From contig DATHXC010000007.1 in NCBI GenBank assembly GCA_035459965.1, positions 62,001 through 126,000 of the forward strand: DNA of 64,000 nucleotides. The letters are read 5' to 3'. The position numbers and the translations under genes are program-made. The DNA is from DATHXC01 sp035459965 (GTDB lineage Bacteria > Pseudomonadota > Gammaproteobacteria > Burkholderiales > Methylophilaceae). The number at the start of each line of letters is the position of its first letter. The stretch's first letter is position 1. This document shows, piece after piece, positions 27,433 through 36,724 of this stretch. Under the pieces are notes generated by a model that saw only the letters and a list, made by a program, of their open reading frames with translations, was not told where the DNA came from and ran no database searches.

Positions 27433-29196
27433 ATGGGTATTTTCAGAAAGATACGCGTTCTTTTGTCTGCATCTGAGCGTAAGGCTACTTGGATACTCTT
27501 AAGTTTGATGCTGGTTGGTATGGTATTGGAAACTCTAAGCATAGGCTTGGTCATCCCTTCTCTAAGCCTCATGATGCAAGATGACACATATGCTCAATAC
27601 CCTGCGATTCAGCATCTCTTTAAATCTATGGGCAATCCTGATAAGCCAAAAGTAATCACAATTGCCATGCTCGCTCTGGTCGGCATTTACTTGGTTAAAA
27701 ATTTATTCATGGCGTTTCTTGCATGGCGACAAACAAAGTTTTCATATGGTGTGCAAGTCAATCTGTCTCAACGACTATTCACCTTTTATCTCAGGCAGCC
27801 TTATACCTTTCATTTGCAGCGTAATTCAGCACAACTGCTACGTAATGTAGGCGGGGAAGTGAATGTATTTACCAATGCCATTACTAGCAGCCTGATGATT
27901 CTCGCTGAGAGCTTTGTATTGTTTGGTATAGCAGTATTGATGATGTTGATCGAGCCGCTCGGAGCAGCAATTGTTGTAATGGTTGTAGGCAGCTCTGCAT
28001 TCGTTTATCACAGAAGCACCAAAAAACGTATTACCAAATGGGGAGTCGCTCGTCAGTTTCATGAGCGTTTACGTATTCAGCATTTGCAGCAGGGCTTGGG
28101 TGGAGCCAAGGATGTAAAGTTGCTTGGGCGGGAGAGTGACTTTCTCGGGCAGTATTATCTTCACAATATGGCGAGTGCTCAGGTAGGTAAGTTGCAGGCA
28201 ACCTTGCAGCAAATGCCTCGTCTATTTTTAGAGCTGCTTGCAGTGACTGGGTTAGCTATTCTTGTTATCAGCATGTTAGGACAGGGGCGTGAAATCGCCA
28301 GTATAGTGCCTACACTTGGGTTGTTTGCTGCTGCTGCCTTCAGGCTTATGCCCTCAGTCAATCGTATATTGAGTGCAATACAAACCATGCGATTCGCCAT
28401 GCCAGCCGTTGATACACTGCATCAGGAGCTCAGCCTTGCAGAGCCTGAGATCATTAAGAAAAGCACGGGCACTGTAGTTTTTAAAAATGAAATAGCGCTC
28501 AAGGATATTACTTACATCTACCCTAACTCCAATACTGAAGCGGTTAATTGTTTATCGCTGACCATTCATAAAGGGCGGTCAATTGGGTTGATTGGCGCCA
28601 GCGGCTCTGGTAAGAGCACTCTGGTTGATATTATTCTGGGATTATTATCACCTGAAACAGGTTTAATCCTGATTGACGGTGAAGACATGCAAAAAAACTT
28701 GCGTCAGTGGCAAGATCAAATAGGTTACGTACCACAATCGATTTATCTAACAGATGATACTTTACGGCGCAATGTGGCTTTTGGCTTGGCTGATGATCAA
28801 ATAGACAATGCTGCAGTCCATCGGGCAATCAAGGCTGCCCAGCTTGAAGAGTTTGTTCTTGGTCTCCCGGATCAATATGAAGCAGTGGTAGGTGAGCGTG
28901 GCATCAGACTTTCTGGTGGACAGCGCCAGCGTATCGGCATTGCTCGTGCTTTGTATCATGACCCCTCGTTACTTGTCCTTGATGAAGCAACGAGTGCCCT
29001 AGATACGGCGACAGAGGAGGGAGTAATGCAGGCAATTAACGCCTTACAAGGCACTAAGACCATCATCATCGTTGCGCATCGTTTGTCTACCGTGGAGTAC
29101 TGCGATCAGATCTATCGCATGGAACATGGCAAGATTGTCCAGCAAGGGTCGCCTGTTGAGGTTCTTAAATCAACCAAGATTATTGCAGCAGCCTGA
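27433..29196 (+). CDS. ABC exporter/flippase (PglK/MsbA-like, TMD-NBD fusion)
   Basis: A 587-residue half-transporter. Six TM helices lie in the first ~320 residues, followed by the ATPase with GASGSGKST, LSGGQRQRIGIARAL and LVLDEATSALD. This resembles PglK-type flippases that turn complete undecaprenyl-linked oligosaccharides across the inner membrane, as well as MsbA-like exporters. No Wzx or Wzy protein was recognised in the locus, so this is the likely translocator for the glycan assembled here. It is the third gene of the operon, with no gap after fcl. Confidence 0.85.
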   Translation: MGIFRKIRVLLSASERKATWILLSLMLVGMVLETLSIGLVIPSLSLMMQDDTYAQYPAIQHLFKSMGNPDKPKVITIAMLALVGIYLVKNLFMAFLAWRQTKFSYGVQVNLSQRLFTFYLRQPYTFHLQRNSAQLLRNVGGEVNVFTNAITSSLMILAESFVLFGIAVLMMLIEPLGAAIVVMVVGSSAFVYHRSTKKRITKWGVARQFHERLRIQHLQQGLGGAKDVKLLGRESDFLGQYYLHNMASAQVGKLQATLQQMPRLFLELLAVTGLAILVISMLGQGREIASIVPTLGLFAAAAFRLMPSVNRILSAIQTMRFAMPAVDTLHQELSLAEPEIIKKSTGTVVFKNEIALKDITYIYPNSNTEAVNCLSLTIHKGRSIGLIGASGSGKSTLVDIILGLLSPETGLILIDGEDMQKNLRQWQDQIGYVPQSIYLTDDTLRRNVAFGLADDQIDNAAVHRAIKAAQLEEFVLGLPDQYEAVVGERGIRLSGGQRQRIGIARALYHDPSLLVLDEATSALDTATEEGVMQAINALQGTKTIIIVAHRLSTVEYCDQIYRMEHGKIVQQGSPVEVLKSTKIIAAA

Positions 29197-29207
29197 TATC
29201 AAGGGAA

Positions 29208-30215
29208 ATGATGAAGTATAAAAAAATATTAATCACAGGTGCTGATGGTTTTATTGGGTCACACCTCACAGAAGCCTTAGTAAAACGTGGATACGATGTA
29301 AGAGCTTTTGTATATTACAACTCATTCAACTCGTGGGGCTGGTTAGATCAAGCTGACAAAGCAATTAAAGATAATCTTGATATATTTTCGGGAGATATCA
29401 GAGATCCATATGGTGTAAAAGAAGCCATGAAGGGATGCGATGCAGTGCTTCATCTTGCCGCATTGATCGCTATTCCATACTCATATCACTCGCCGGATAC
29501 TTACATAGATACCAATGTAAAAGGCACTTTGAATGTGCTACAGGCGGCAAAGGAGCTAGGGGTTGGCAGGGTAATACACACATCTACCAGTGAGGTTTAC
29601 GGCACAGCGAAATTTGTGCCAATTACCGAAGAGCATCCACTACAAGGCCAGTCGCCATACTCGGCCTCCAAAATAGGTGCTGACCAGCTTGCTTATTCTT
29701 TCTATGCTTCATTTGACTTGCCTGTTGTTATTGCCCGGCCATTCAATACTTATGGCCCTCGTCAGTCTGCACGCGCAGTGATACCTACCATCATCACCCA
29801 GATTGCGAGCGGTCAGCTCAAGATCAAGCTGGGGGCGGTGACTCCAACGCGTGATTTCAACTATGTCCAGGATACAGTGGCAGGCTTTATCGCGGCATTA
29901 GAGTCCACAGGGGCACACGGGGAGGTTGTTAACCTTGGTAGTAATTTCGAAGTATCGATTGGCGATACTGCGCAATTGATTGCAGAAGCTATGAATGCCG
30001 AAATCGAGATTGTGACGGATGAAATACGCTTGAGACCTGAAAACTCAGAAGTTGAACGGCTGTGGGCTTCAAATGCCAAGGCTGAGCAACTATTTGGCTG
30101 GGCTCCAAACTATGGAGGCAGGGAAGGCTTCAAGCGTGGCTTAGCCGAGACAGCAGAATGGTTTAGCAACCCTGTCAATCTCGCTCATTACAAGGCTAAT
30201 ATCTACAATGTCTAA
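29208..30215 (+). CDS. NAD-dependent sugar-nucleotide 4,6-dehydratase, LegB-like
   Basis: A 335-residue extended SDR: ITGADGFIGSHL at the N-terminus, STSEVYG and SPYSASKIGAD with the Ser/Tyr/Lys triad, then ARPFNTYGPRQSARAVIPT. The overall pattern, including YYNSFNSWGWLD after the second strand, matches the dehydratases that begin legionaminic-acid pathways and act on UDP- or GDP-GlcNAc. It overlaps the nucleotidyltransferase by 8 bp. The expected partner aminotransferase (LegC-like) is not in the window. The exact substrate is inferred. Confidence 0.8.
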   Translation: MMKYKKILITGADGFIGSHLTEALVKRGYDVRAFVYYNSFNSWGWLDQADKAIKDNLDIFSGDIRDPYGVKEAMKGCDAVLHLAALIAIPYSYHSPDTYIDTNVKGTLNVLQAAKELGVGRVIHTSTSEVYGTAKFVPITEEHPLQGQSPYSASKIGADQLAYSFYASFDLPVVIARPFNTYGPRQSARAVIPTIITQIASGQLKIKLGAVTPTRDFNYVQDTVAGFIAALESTGAHGEVVNLGSNFEVSIGDTAQLIAEAMNAEIEIVTDEIRLRPENSEVERLWASNAKAEQLFGWAPNYGGREGFKRGLAETAEWFSNPVNLAHYKANIYNV

Positions 30216-30918
30216 ACGCGCCGTGATTCTTGCAGGTGGTAAAGGCACGCGTTTGCGCCCCTATACGGTGGTGTTGCCCAAACCGTTGATGCCGATTGGT
30301 GAATTTCCTATCCTCGAAGTTATTATCAAGCAACTCGTATCCTCAGGTTTTGAGCACATTACCCTGGCAGTCAATCATCAGGCTGAGATCATCAAAGCTT
30401 TCTTCATGGATGGTAGTAAATGGGGTATTCGAATTGATTATTCACTTGAAGATAAACCACTGGGCACTATGGGGCCGCTTAAATTAATCAAAGATTTACC
30501 CGAACATTTTCTGGTAATGAATGGTGACATTCTGACGGATATTAACTACAGCACATTTCATGATGATCATGTACGTCAGAACAACATCTTCACTATTTCA
30601 TCCTATGTAAGAGAGCAGCTAGTGGATTATGGGGTGCTAGAAACCTCTGATGGAGTTTTGCTGGGATTGCGCGAAAAACCACGCATGCATTACGAGGTAA
30701 GCATGGGGGTTTACATGGTATCCAGAAATGCTTTGGACTATGTGCCAGACCACACTGCTTACGGCTTTGATCATCTGATGCACGATTTAGTCAGCGCAAA
30801 GCAGCAGGTAGCTGTGCAAAAATTTTCAGGCTACTGGCTGGATATCGGCAGGCCTGACGACTATGCGCAGGCTATTGATGAGTTCGAAAGTATGCGTACA
30901 AGATTTATCAGCGAATAA
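30208..30918 (+). CDS. Sugar-1-phosphate nucleotidyltransferase
   Basis: A 236-residue enzyme with the signature VILAGGKGTRLRPYT, the lysine of LPKPLMPIG and a metal-binding Asp in MNGDILTD. The size and lack of a C-terminal hexapeptide domain resemble PtmE-like guanylyltransferases that make GDP-GlcN/GlcNAc in the Campylobacter legionaminic-acid route. It overlaps the dehydratase before it and the reductase after it by a few bases, indicating one coupled block. Nucleotide and sugar specificity cannot be read. Confidence 0.82.
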   Translation: MSKRAVILAGGKGTRLRPYTVVLPKPLMPIGEFPILEVIIKQLVSSGFEHITLAVNHQAEIIKAFFMDGSKWGIRIDYSLEDKPLGTMGPLKLIKDLPEHFLVMNGDILTDINYSTFHDDHVRQNNIFTISSYVREQLVDYGVLETSDGVLLGLREKPRMHYEVSMGVYMVSRNALDYVPDHTAYGFDHLMHDLVSAKQQVAVQKFSGYWLDIGRPDDYAQAIDEFESMRTRFISE

Positions 30919-31769
30919 TGAAGTCCATTCTTGTTACGGGTGCTAAAGGCTTTATAGGACAACGTTTAGTTGCTTCATTAAATCAGGCTGGATACAAAGT
31001 GCTCGAGTTGGCAGGTGGCGATGTCGCAGACTCAGCGACCTTCAGTCAGTTTGAATCAGAATCCATAGATTTTGTATTTCACCTTGCCGGGCGTACCTTC
31101 GTGCCTGATGCATGGCGTGAGCCGGCTGAATTTCAGCGTGTCAATGTTACAGGTACATTAAATGTTCTAGAGTTATGCCGTCAGCGCAAAATACCGCTTA
31201 CCTATGTCAGCGCTTATCTGTATGGCATACCTAAAGCCTTGCCTGTGAAGGAAACGGATGAGATTACGCCAAATAACCCCTATGCACTTTCAAAGCATAT
31301 GGCAGAGTCGGTATGTAAATTCTATGCAGATTATTTAGCTGTCCCTCTAACGATTATCCGGCCATTCAACATTTATGGTGCCGGGCAAAAAGCTCACTTT
31401 TTGATCCCTGAGATTATTGCCCAAATACTTGCCAGGCAGCCCATAAAACTCAAGGATTTGACCCCGCGCCGTGACTATCTATATGTTGACGACTTGATAG
31501 AGGCACTGATGCTTACCCTGAAAATAGGGCAAGGTTCTCATTTGTTTAATATAGGTTATGGCAGCTCAATGAGTGTTGCTGAGATAGTGGCTAGCATTCA
31601 ATCTGTTGCCGGAACAGCGTTGCCTGTTATTAGTGAGAACGTACCAAGAGAAAACGAGATTTCAGATGTGTATGCCGATATCAGCCACGCGAAAAACGCA
31701 CTTGGCTGGCATCCAAAGCATACTTTTGAGCAGGGAATAAGAAACATGATCTCAATGGAGACTATTTAG
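30918..31769 (+). CDS. NAD(P)-dependent sugar epimerase/reductase (SDR)
   Basis: A 283-residue SDR with VTGAKGFIGQRL, a Ser in YVSAYLYG and the YxxxK pair in NPYALSKHMAE. The length and the RPFNIYGAGQKAHFLIPEI segment resemble Rmd/RmlD-like 4-ketoreductases as much as epimerases. As it follows a 4,6-dehydratase, reduction or epimerisation of the 4-keto intermediate is the natural proposal. That would place a hydroxyl where legionaminic pathways place an amine. Confidence 0.78.
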   Translation: MKSILVTGAKGFIGQRLVASLNQAGYKVLELAGGDVADSATFSQFESESIDFVFHLAGRTFVPDAWREPAEFQRVNVTGTLNVLELCRQRKIPLTYVSAYLYGIPKALPVKETDEITPNNPYALSKHMAESVCKFYADYLAVPLTIIRPFNIYGAGQKAHFLIPEIIAQILARQPIKLKDLTPRRDYLYVDDLIEALMLTLKIGQGSHLFNIGYGSSMSVAEIVASIQSVAGTALPVISENVPRENEISDVYADISHAKNALGWHPKHTFEQGIRNMISMETI

Positions 31770-31770
31770 C

Positions 31771-32841
31771 ATGACTGAGCGTTACGTACCAATCAATAAA
31801 GGTAACTACTCCATGGATACTGAAGAGCGTGAAGCGCTTTTCGAAACAAATCGTGGGGCAGGATGGGAGTCAGAATACGCCACATATCGCCAGCACTGGT
31901 CTGAATATGCACAACAGCAACATGTTTCAGATTATCCGTTATTAGTGGATATTGAGCTTTCATCTATATGTAATCTCACATGTGCTATGTGCTACACAAT
32001 CACCGATGAGTTCAAGAAGCAAGTCAATGTTACCCGCATGGATTGGGATTTGTATAAGAGAATTATCGACGAGATCGGTGGCAAGGTCACTGCATTAAGG
32101 TTAAGCCTGCGGGGTGAAGCGACCCTGCACACCAAGTTTATTGAGGCAATCAAATATGCCAAGGATAGTGGTATTAAAGAGGTTTCTTTATTGACCCATG
32201 GCGGCAAGCTCACTTTGCCCTATTTCAAGAAAATGGTGGAAGCAGGTGTTGACTGGATTACGATTTCTGCCGATGGTGTTGGCGCAACTTACGAGGAGGT
32301 AAGAAAGCCTCTCAAATTTGACGACTTGATGACTAAGATCAAGGCGATCAAGCAATATAAAGATGATCATCAGCTAAAGCGGCCCGTCATCAAAGTACAG
32401 GGAGTTTGGCCTGCTGTCGCTGTTGATCCTGATGCTTATTACAATACTTTTGAGCCACACGTGGATTTAGTCGCTTTTAACCCGCTCATTGACTATCTGT
32501 CCAATGATAGACATATCGAATATCTGGAAAACTTCACCTGCCCTCAGCAATATCAGCGCTTGGTTATAGGTGCAGATGGCTTGGTTATGAAATGTTCAAA
32601 TGATGAAGAAAATCGAGAAGTGATTGGTGATATCAAAACCGAAACTGTTCACCAGGTTTGGCATGGTGAAAAGATGCAAGCTGTGCGTGACATGCATCAA
32701 CAACCACGTGGCTTTATGCAAAGTGCTGTGTGTCGTAAATGTTATCTCCCAAGAAAAACCCAAGATGAGGAAGGCAAGGTAGGGGCGAGGACTTTTATCG
32801 TGCGCAATTATGTGCATCGAATTCAGGTAGTCGGTAAGTAA
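31771..32841 (+). CDS. Radical SAM protein with SPASM-like C-terminus
   Basis: 356 residues. The radical SAM cluster motif CNLTCAMC places the three Fe4S4 ligands at C67, C71 and C74. Further cysteines in TCPQQYQ, VMKCSNDEENRE and CRKCYLPRK form a SPASM-like auxiliary-cluster region. The protein sits between the SDR reductase and an acetyltransferase, one gene before NeuB, so a sugar or sugar-nucleotide substrate is likely. Reactions known for related enzymes include epimerisation, dehydration and oxidation; which applies is not known. Confidence 0.85.
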   Translation: MTERYVPINKGNYSMDTEEREALFETNRGAGWESEYATYRQHWSEYAQQQHVSDYPLLVDIELSSICNLTCAMCYTITDEFKKQVNVTRMDWDLYKRIIDEIGGKVTALRLSLRGEATLHTKFIEAIKYAKDSGIKEVSLLTHGGKLTLPYFKKMVEAGVDWITISADGVGATYEEVRKPLKFDDLMTKIKAIKQYKDDHQLKRPVIKVQGVWPAVAVDPDAYYNTFEPHVDLVAFNPLIDYLSNDRHIEYLENFTCPQQYQRLVIGADGLVMKCSNDEENREVIGDIKTETVHQVWHGEKMQAVRDMHQQPRGFMQSAVCRKCYLPRKTQDEEGKVGARTFIVRNYVHRIQVVGK

Positions 32842-32844
32842 TAT

Positions 32845-33411
32845 ATGGCCGAACTAGTGGAAGATAAAGCCTCGTATCGATCACGTGGTGGGATCATTCA
32901 ACGTGCTATTTCGGCATATAAAATCGCCAGGCACTTCAATGTTGCCGGTAAGGATAATCTTGTTAAATATAACGCGGAGTTTTACCTCACCGATGGCGCA
33001 ATTCTGGAAATCGGCAATCGATGCACAATCCAGAACTATGCTTTTTTTCAGCTCACAAAACCAAATCCAAAAGTTTATATAGGGGATGACACGGTTATTG
33101 GCAGGCACTGCATGATCACTGCTAAGAATCTAGTACGCATCGGTAGCAATGTTTTGATGGGGGCTTATGTACAAGTCATAGATCATAACCATGGAATTGC
33201 AAAAGATAGCTTAATTCGCCTGCAAAGTGCGACTATTGACCAGGTGATTATTGAAGATGATGTCTGGATAGGGGCAGGGGTGAAAATTTTGTCTGGAATT
33301 ACTATTGGCTGTGGTGCTGTGATTGGTGCGAATGCAGTAGTTACCTCAGATGTTCCATCTTATTCAATTGTAGTTGGCGTACCAGCTCGAGTAATCAAGT
33401 ACAGGATCTAA
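32845..33411 (+). CDS. Hexapeptide-repeat acyltransferase
   Basis: 188 residues with left-handed beta-helix repeats (IGDDTVIGRHCMI, IEDDVWIGAGVKILSGITIG, GAVIGANAVVTSDVP) and the catalytic-type His in VIDHNHGI. This is the maltose/galactoside acetyltransferase branch. Position between the radical SAM gene and neuB suggests N- or O-acetylation of the pathway intermediate. Confidence 0.85.
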   Translation: MAELVEDKASYRSRGGIIQRAISAYKIARHFNVAGKDNLVKYNAEFYLTDGAILEIGNRCTIQNYAFFQLTKPNPKVYIGDDTVIGRHCMITAKNLVRIGSNVLMGAYVQVIDHNHGIAKDSLIRLQSATIDQVIIEDDVWIGAGVKILSGITIGCGAVIGANAVVTSDVPSYSIVVGVPARVIKYRI

Positions 33412-33412
33412 A

Positions 33413-34429
33413 ATGTTTAATCGATACAAGCCAAGTAGATGCTATATCATCGCGGAAATAGGGGGCAATTTCACCGACTATGAGCAGGCGGTAAGGCTAA
33501 TTGATGCAGCAGTAGACTGTGGTGTGGATGCTGTGAAGTTGCAAACCTATCGCGCTGAAACGGTTGCAAGCAAAAAAGCCATGTTCGACATGGAAAATAC
33601 CGGCAATGTGTCGCAATTCGAACTATTTCAAAAATATCAGATTGATCGGGATTTACATCGACAGGTATTTGCTTATGCGGAGCAAAAAGGACTGGACTGG
33701 TTTTCCAGTCCATCACATGAATCCGATCTTGAGATGCTGGAAGAGTTAGGCGTGGGTGTCCACAAGATTGGTTCCGATGATGCAGTCAATTTGCCATTTT
33801 TGCGCAATGTAGCTCGTCTTGGTAAACCGGTAATTCTGTCAACCGGGATGTGTACTTTGGACGAAGTCCGGGAGTCAGTCGATGCGATTCTTGGAGAAGG
33901 TAATAATCAGCTAATTTTATTACACGCGATTACCAGCTACCCAACACATGCGCCTAATGTCAATTTGCGGGCTATGCAGACTTTGATGGAAACTTTCCCG
34001 CAGCTGGATATTGGCTATTCTGACCATACACTATCACCAGTAGCATGCCTGGCAGCGGCTGCCATGGGTGCGCGGGTATTAGAGCGTCATTTTACATATG
34101 ATAAAAAAGCTGATGGACCTGACCACATGCTTTCCGCTGACCCTGCAGAGATGAAGTGGCTGGTGGATGCTGTCCGGGAGTTTGAAGTGATGCGTGGTGA
34201 TGGCATCAAACGCCCTGCTGAAAGCGAAAAAACCACACGCATCAATAATAGAAAGAGTGTTGTGCTTGCAAAGGTGGTGGTTGCTGGAGAAACATTGAGT
34301 AAAGACCACCTTGCTGTGAAACGTCCAGGCTACGGCATAGCGCCAAAAGACTTGGAAAAAGTGATTGGCCGTGTTGCTAATAAGGCCATGGATGCAGACT
34401 CAGTACTAGCCTGGGAAGATTTAAGCTGA
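33413..34429 (+). CDS. neuB: Sialic-acid synthase family protein (NeuB/SpsE)
   Basis: Condenses phosphoenolpyruvate with a six-carbon sugar to give a nine-carbon ulosonic acid. The 338-residue product has the TIM-barrel start YIIAEIGGNFTDYEQAVRLI, the catalytic VLERHFTYDKKADGPDHMLS and a C-terminal SAF/antifreeze-like domain (about 275-338). Sequence alone does not separate NeuB, LegI, PseI and SpsE. The neighbouring SpsF and SpsG homologues favour an SpsE-like member. The stop overlaps the CTG start of the next gene. Confidence 0.88.
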   Translation: MFNRYKPSRCYIIAEIGGNFTDYEQAVRLIDAAVDCGVDAVKLQTYRAETVASKKAMFDMENTGNVSQFELFQKYQIDRDLHRQVFAYAEQKGLDWFSSPSHESDLEMLEELGVGVHKIGSDDAVNLPFLRNVARLGKPVILSTGMCTLDEVRESVDAILGEGNNQLILLHAITSYPTHAPNVNLRAMQTLMETFPQLDIGYSDHTLSPVACLAAAAMGARVLERHFTYDKKADGPDHMLSADPAEMKWLVDAVREFEVMRGDGIKRPAESEKTTRINNRKSVVLAKVVVAGETLSKDHLAVKRPGYGIAPKDLEKVIGRVANKAMDADSVLAWEDLS

Positions 34430-35103
34430 ATATCGGTGTCATCATTCAAGCGCGGATGGGATCAACCCGCTTACCGGGCAAGGTATTACGGCCGATTGGT
34501 CATTTATCAGTTTTAGGCCACGTGCTGGGTCGGCTGACCTTGTCTAAACATGAACTCAAACTGATAGTCGCAACTAGCACGCAAAAACAGGACGATGTCA
34601 TCAAAGATTTTTGTAGGTCAGTTGATGTGAATTGTTTTCGCGGCGATGAGCAGGATGTGCTGGATCGCTATTATCAATGTGCAAAACAATATGGATTGAA
34701 GCATGTTGTGCGTCTAACCGCGGACAACCCGTTTACCGATATTGAGGAGCTGGATCGCCTGATTGATCTTCATCTGCAGCAGGGCTTTGCATTCACGCAT
34801 TCATTTGCAAGTTTACCAATAGGGGTAGGAGCGGAAATTTTTGCATTTAATGCGCTGGAACGAAGCTGGGAGGAAGGTCATGCACTACATCACCGTGAAC
34901 ATGTTGATGAGTATTTGATAGAAAATCCGGACAAATTCAAGACAGGGGTGCTTGAAGTGCCCGCTGTAAAAAATAAGCCAGATTTGCGTCTCACAGTTGA
35001 TACTGAAGAAGACTGGCAAAAAGCCTGTGACTTGGTAGCACAAGCTCCTGATGAGTGGCTTGGCACTGAGCAATTGATTGCGCTATGTTCGGCGTTTGCT
35101 TAG
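34426..35103 (+). CDS. spsF: SpsF-like cytidylyltransferase, probable CTG start
   Basis: Activates a sugar acid (typically with CMP) in Sps/pseudaminic-like pathways. The nucleotide-binding N-terminus is IGVIIQARMGSTRLPGKVL. The first ATG in frame (34456) would cut this in half; no ATG, GTG or TTG exists between the upstream stop (34381) and it. CTG at 34426, which overlaps the neuB TGA as CTGA and follows GGGAAG at suitable distance, restores the whole motif. The product is then about 225 residues. It overlaps the next gene by 19 bp. Confidence 0.8.
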   Translation: MNIGVIIQARMGSTRLPGKVLRPIGHLSVLGHVLGRLTLSKHELKLIVATSTQKQDDVIKDFCRSVDVNCFRGDEQDVLDRYYQCAKQYGLKHVVRLTADNPFTDIEELDRLIDLHLQQGFAFTHSFASLPIGVGAEIFAFNALERSWEEGHALHHREHVDEYLIENPDKFKTGVLEVPAVKNKPDLRLTVDTEEDWQKACDLVAQAPDEWLGTEQLIALCSAFA

Positions 35104-36035
35104 AGGCTTCTCATCAGCGAGGTATGGGGCATTTATTCCGAGTGCTTAATCTTTGCGAAGAGCTACGCAATAGAAATATACCTTTCATGATTTTTACTAA
35201 TCATGAAGACTCTTCAATGAGTATTCTTGAGCAACGTGGTTTGCCATTTGAAGTAGTCACTTTAGGGCCGGAAAATAACGATTGGCAGCAATCTTTGATT
35301 CGCAAACATGGCATTGCTCTATGGATTGATGACCGTCTTGATACGGTGCTTGATCACGCAAATAAGGTGAAAAGTTGCGGTATACCCCTTGTCACTTTCG
35401 ATGATCGAGGCTCTGGTGCTACTCTGGCCGATTTGAATGTGGCTGCACTGTCATTTGATGCAACTGAACTCTTGCATGGCAGGCGTGTGCTGAGAGGCGC
35501 TCGCTATCTTGTGCTGAATCCTGAAATCGAAGCCTATAAGCGCATAAGAACAAACCAGAAAAGTATTGTTGTCAGTATGGGAGGTAGTGATACCTATGGT
35601 GTATCGATCAAGGTAATGAAATTGCTCAGGTCTGCGGGGCGTGATGCCACCGTGATTATTGGGCCAGCTTTCCAGCATGTTAAAGAGCTAGAAGAGGTCA
35701 TGGATGATGGTTTTATCATAAAACGGGCAGTGCCATCATTAATGGAGGAGTTCAGTAACCACGACCTGGCAATTACTGGCGGTGGCATGACCCCATTTGA
35801 AGCAAATGCCGCAGGTCTACCCTGCGTGGTAATCGCTAATGAGGATTTTGAAATCCAGGTTGGAATGGGAATCGCAAAGTTAGGTGGGGCAGTATTTGCT
35901 GGTCATCACGGCGCAATTGAAGTACCACTCTTAAGTGAGATTTTACCTATTGAAGCAATGAGCAGGGCAGCCCTTCAACAGATTGACTTAAATGGTGCGG
36001 CAAGAGTTGTAGATGAGATCGAGGCTTTAATATGA
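35085..36035 (+). CDS. spsG: SpsG/PseG-like nucleotide-sugar hydrolase or glycosyltransferase
   Basis: 316 residues with the MurG-like two-domain fold seen in PseG. The N-terminal RGMGHLFRVLNL holds the GxGH His, and a C-terminal AITGGGMTPFEANAAGLPCV binds the nucleotide. PseG removes UDP from the 6-deoxy amino sugar before the NeuB-type condensation. Here the gene follows neuB and spsF in the order spsE-spsF-spsG known from Bacillus. Its activity could be hydrolysis or transfer. Confidence 0.82.
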   Translation: MFGVCLEASHQRGMGHLFRVLNLCEELRNRNIPFMIFTNHEDSSMSILEQRGLPFEVVTLGPENNDWQQSLIRKHGIALWIDDRLDTVLDHANKVKSCGIPLVTFDDRGSGATLADLNVAALSFDATELLHGRRVLRGARYLVLNPEIEAYKRIRTNQKSIVVSMGGSDTYGVSIKVMKLLRSAGRDATVIIGPAFQHVKELEEVMDDGFIIKRAVPSLMEEFSNHDLAITGGGMTPFEANAAGLPCVVIANEDFEIQVGMGIAKLGGAVFAGHHGAIEVPLLSEILPIEAMSRAALQQIDLNGAARVVDEIEALI

Positions 36036-36724
36036 AAGTCGTTGTAATTCATCAGCCGGATTTTTTACCCTACTTGGGATTTTTTCATCGCTTATTACAT
36101 GCTGATCTTTTTGTGTTGCTTGATCATGTACAGTTCGTCACTAATGGTAGTCGTAGCTGGACACATCGTGACAAAATAAAAACCGCCCAAGGTGAGCGCT
36201 GGTTAACAGTAGGCGTGAAAAAAGTGGCTTTAGGTACGCCGATTAATGAGGTTTTATTGGCAGATACAGATTGGCGTCAGCAAAGTCTGAACCTGCTGAG
36301 GGAAAATTATCGTAATGCCCCTCACTTTTCGAATTTGTTTCCTGAAGTCGAAAAGCTCTATGCCATGCCCTGCGAGCGTCTTGTTGAGTTCAATGTCGCC
36401 TCAGTCAATATGTTGTTGGAATGGTTTGATTTGAAAATACCGGTTATTTACTCAAGTCACATAAATCCTGAGGGCAAAAAAAATGAGTTGCTGGTAGATA
36501 TCCTGACGAAAGTATCAGCCAGTCACTATCTATCTGGTGTTGGAGCACGTAGTTATTTCGAACCAGAACCATTTTCTGCTGCGGGATTGGAAGTGCAATG
36601 GCAGGATTTCAAGCATCCCTTATACCCTCAGCAATTCGGAGAGTTCATACCTTATTTAAGTAGTCTCGATCTGTTTTTTAATTGCGGGATTGATAACGCT
36701 AGACAAATATTGAGGAACCTGTAA
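36032..36724 (+). CDS. WbqC-family protein
   Basis: 230 residues beginning VVIHQPDFLPYLGFFHRL, the hallmark of the WbqC family, with DHVQF and NGSRSWTHRDKIK after it. WbqC proteins are found in O-antigen and EPS loci next to aminotransferase or SpsE-type genes; their biochemical role is unsettled (acyl or amino-sugar modification has been proposed). The start overlaps spsG by 4 bp and the stop touches the PIG-L gene. Confidence 0.85.
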   Translation: MKVVVIHQPDFLPYLGFFHRLLHADLFVLLDHVQFVTNGSRSWTHRDKIKTAQGERWLTVGVKKVALGTPINEVLLADTDWRQQSLNLLRENYRNAPHFSNLFPEVEKLYAMPCERLVEFNVASVNMLLEWFDLKIPVIYSSHINPEGKKNELLVDILTKVSASHYLSGVGARSYFEPEPFSAAGLEVQWQDFKHPLYPQQFGEFIPYLSSLDLFFNCGIDNARQILRNL

